Assembly (NCBI GenBank): GCA_001599815.1
Contig: BCIA01000002.1
Span: 3,011,626 to 3,075,625 of the forward strand
Direction of reading: 5' to 3'
Length of the DNA: 64,000 nt
From: Furcasterigmium furcatum
Lineage: Eukaryota; Ascomycota; Sordariomycetes; Glomerellales; Plectosphaerellaceae
The notes below the pieces were generated by a model. It ran no database searches, was not told where the DNA came from, and worked only from the letters and a program-made list of their open reading frames with translations. Each line of letters starts with the position of its first letter. Position 1 is the first letter of the stretch. A program made the translations under genes and the position numbers. Shown piece after piece: positions 62,689-64,000 of this stretch.

Positions 62689-64000
62689 ATGGCGCGTGGG
62701 CGCAGACGCGGACGTCAGCCGTCTGCAGAACCTGAAGAGCCCGAGGAGGTTCAGGACGTCGAGGAGGAGCAGCCAGAGGAGGAGGAGCCCGAACAAGTCG
62801 CGGCCGAGACGGAAGACGTCCCGATAACAGGCGATGCCACGACATTGACCTTCGACGAGGAGCTCACATGGAGGCCCGGAAAGGCCATCCCCGTCACCAC
62901 GCTACTGGACCGCCTGCAGAGACTCGCCCAGGAGCTGCACGCCCTGGACCAGGACAATGTCGAGCTCGACTCGCTCGCCGACGTCTCTACCGCTCTGGGG
63001 TCGCGCAACCTGCTTGCGCACAAGAACGAAGGCGTCAGGGCCCTTTCTGCCGCCTGCATCTCCGACATCCTGCGCCTGTCTGCGCCCGATGCGCCGTTCA
63101 CATCCGACCAGCTGAAGGTTCGTTCACTCACCCCCGGACTTGCTTGGACTCGCGACCGGTTTCTGACAAAAGCAGATGTTCTTCACCCTCGCCATCTCTC
63201 ACATCTTCCCCGCCCTGGGCGACAGCTCGAACCCGTACCACAAGGAACACAAATACGTCCTGCGCTCTCTCGCCGATGTACAAAGTATCCTCCTCGTCAA
63301 CGATGTTGACGGCGCCGACGACCTTCTGCTGCGGCTCTTCTCCAACTTCTTCGACACCGTCTCCGGCTCCGGGCCCGAGGATGGGGTGACTAAGGATATC
63401 AGCATCCTCATGGGCGACATGATGGCCAGCCTTATCGACGAGGCGAGCGGCATCAGCCCCAAGGTCATCGAGGTGATCATGGCCCAGTTCTTGAGGGCTG
63501 TTCCTCCCGGCGGGATCCATGGTCGTCAAGAACGTACCGACCGCAATGGCCAGTCGACTCTGCTCCTCAAATCCGAACCAGCTGCCTACCTCATGGCCAA
63601 GGACCTCTGCCACCAGGGCACCGAAAAGATGGTCCACTATGTGAGCCAGTACTTCAGCGACGTCATCATCGACGCCTCTCGGTTTGCCGCCAAGTCAAAT
63701 GGCCACCATGATGACGAGGATCATGAGGATGGGCCCCGAGGACCGACTGATGCCGAACTGAAGGAGCTGAGGAAGGCTCATCTCCTCATCAAGGAGCTGT
63801 GGCGCGCCGCACCGGCTGTCCTCCAGAATGTAATTCCCCAGGTTGAGGCAGAGCTGTCTGCAGATAACATCGACCTGCGCCAGATCGCGACCGAGACGCT
63901 AGGAGACATGATCGCGGGCATTGGAGCGGCTGGTCCGCCTCCCGTGCCGGTCCTCGACCCGGCTGCATATCCTCCGCTGCGCCTCGCGGACGAAGATGCC
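62689..64000 (+). CDS. pds5: Sister chromatid cohesion protein PDS5 (partial, N-terminal 418 codons)
   Basis: Cohesin regulator (Spo76 in Sordaria, BimD in Aspergillus) made of HEAT repeats that holds sister chromatids together and controls cohesin release. Exon 1 is 62689-63117; exon 2 starts at 63176 and runs off the window in frame, so the gene is cut at the edge, not broken. The N-terminus is a basic/acidic low-complexity region (RGRRRGRQP, then many Glu), followed by LTFDEELTWRPGKAIPVTTLLDRLQRLAQEL and NEGVRALSAACISDILRLSAPDAPFTSDQLK. The second exon begins MFFTLAISHIFPALGDSSNPYHKEHKYVL, a very conserved PDS5 stretch. The intron has a GTTCGT donor and AGCAG acceptor. The ATG at 62689 is the first in frame. 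Confidence 0.93.

Noticed and set aside
1..64000. tRNA, rRNA and CRISPR-like signals
   Set aside because: Scanned for TTCGANNC/B-box-like sequences and regularly spaced repeats. Candidates such as GGAATCGAACT near 15480 and GGAATCGAACTTG near 60269 lie in coding or intron sequence and do not fold into a cloverleaf by eye.

Overview
The window is nuclear DNA from a filamentous ascomycete (Pezizomycotina, most likely a Sordariomycete; the class is inferred). The signs are compact GC-rich genes on both strands, introns of about 45-130 nt with GTNNGT donors, CTNAC branch sites and YAG acceptors, and families typical of moulds: a Zn2Cys6 regulator, a monocarboxylate-type MFS permease, an EthD protein, a GPI-type surface protein and a GH3 glycosidase. 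No operons, CRISPR arrays, intact transposons, rRNA genes or convincing tRNAs were seen. One base is ambiguous (N at 23478).

Layout. 1-2.2 kb is a gene-free flank with a tandem CRE-like repeat. 2.2-6.3 kb holds SKP1 (+), ribosomal protein eL39 (-, starting with a 6-nt coding exon) and ARL1 (+). 6.7-7.6 kb is a secreted Cys-rich GPI-type protein (-). 9.9-14 kb holds a peroxisomal catalase (+), a small spliced Cys-rich gene (-) and a degenerate kinase-like protein (+). 14-20 kb holds an MFS permease (-), a PQ-loop vacuolar transporter (-) and an NADH pyrophosphatase-type Nudix enzyme (+). 20-24 kb holds ARL3/ARFRP1 (+), exosome RRP45 (-), spliceosomal CWC15 (+) and an EthD protein (-). 24.8-29.3 kb holds an RBBP6-like RING protein with an RD/RS tail (-) and a Rab5 GTPase (-). 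29.8-35.3 kb holds KRI1 (+) and a Zn2Cys6 transcription factor (-). 36-38 kb is a secreted GH3 enzyme (-). 40-46.2 kb is separase (-). 46.8-49 kb is a dynamin-like GTPase broken by an in-frame TAG (-). 49.7-51.4 kb is a probably mitochondrial cation diffusion facilitator (-). 52.4-54.3 kb is a sirtuin (+) tail-to-tail with a small mitochondrial membrane protein (-). 55.6-57.4 kb is xylulokinase (+). 58-60.3 kb is a Thr-rich surface protein (-) with an apparent GC-AG intron. 62.7 kb to the end is PDS5 (+, cut by the window edge).

Functional links. Most genes are housekeeping and act independently. Three themes recur: Golgi/endosome small GTPases (ARL1, ARL3, Rab5), sister-chromatid cohesion (separase and PDS5, with SKP1 in cell-cycle ubiquitination), and RNA/ribosome work (eL39, KRI1, RRP45, CWC15, the RING/RS protein). 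The most useful observations are genes and exons that simple ORF scanning misses (eL39, the small Cys-rich gene, the GC-AG first exon) and the doubly damaged dynamin gene. I did not find a clearly new multi-gene system.
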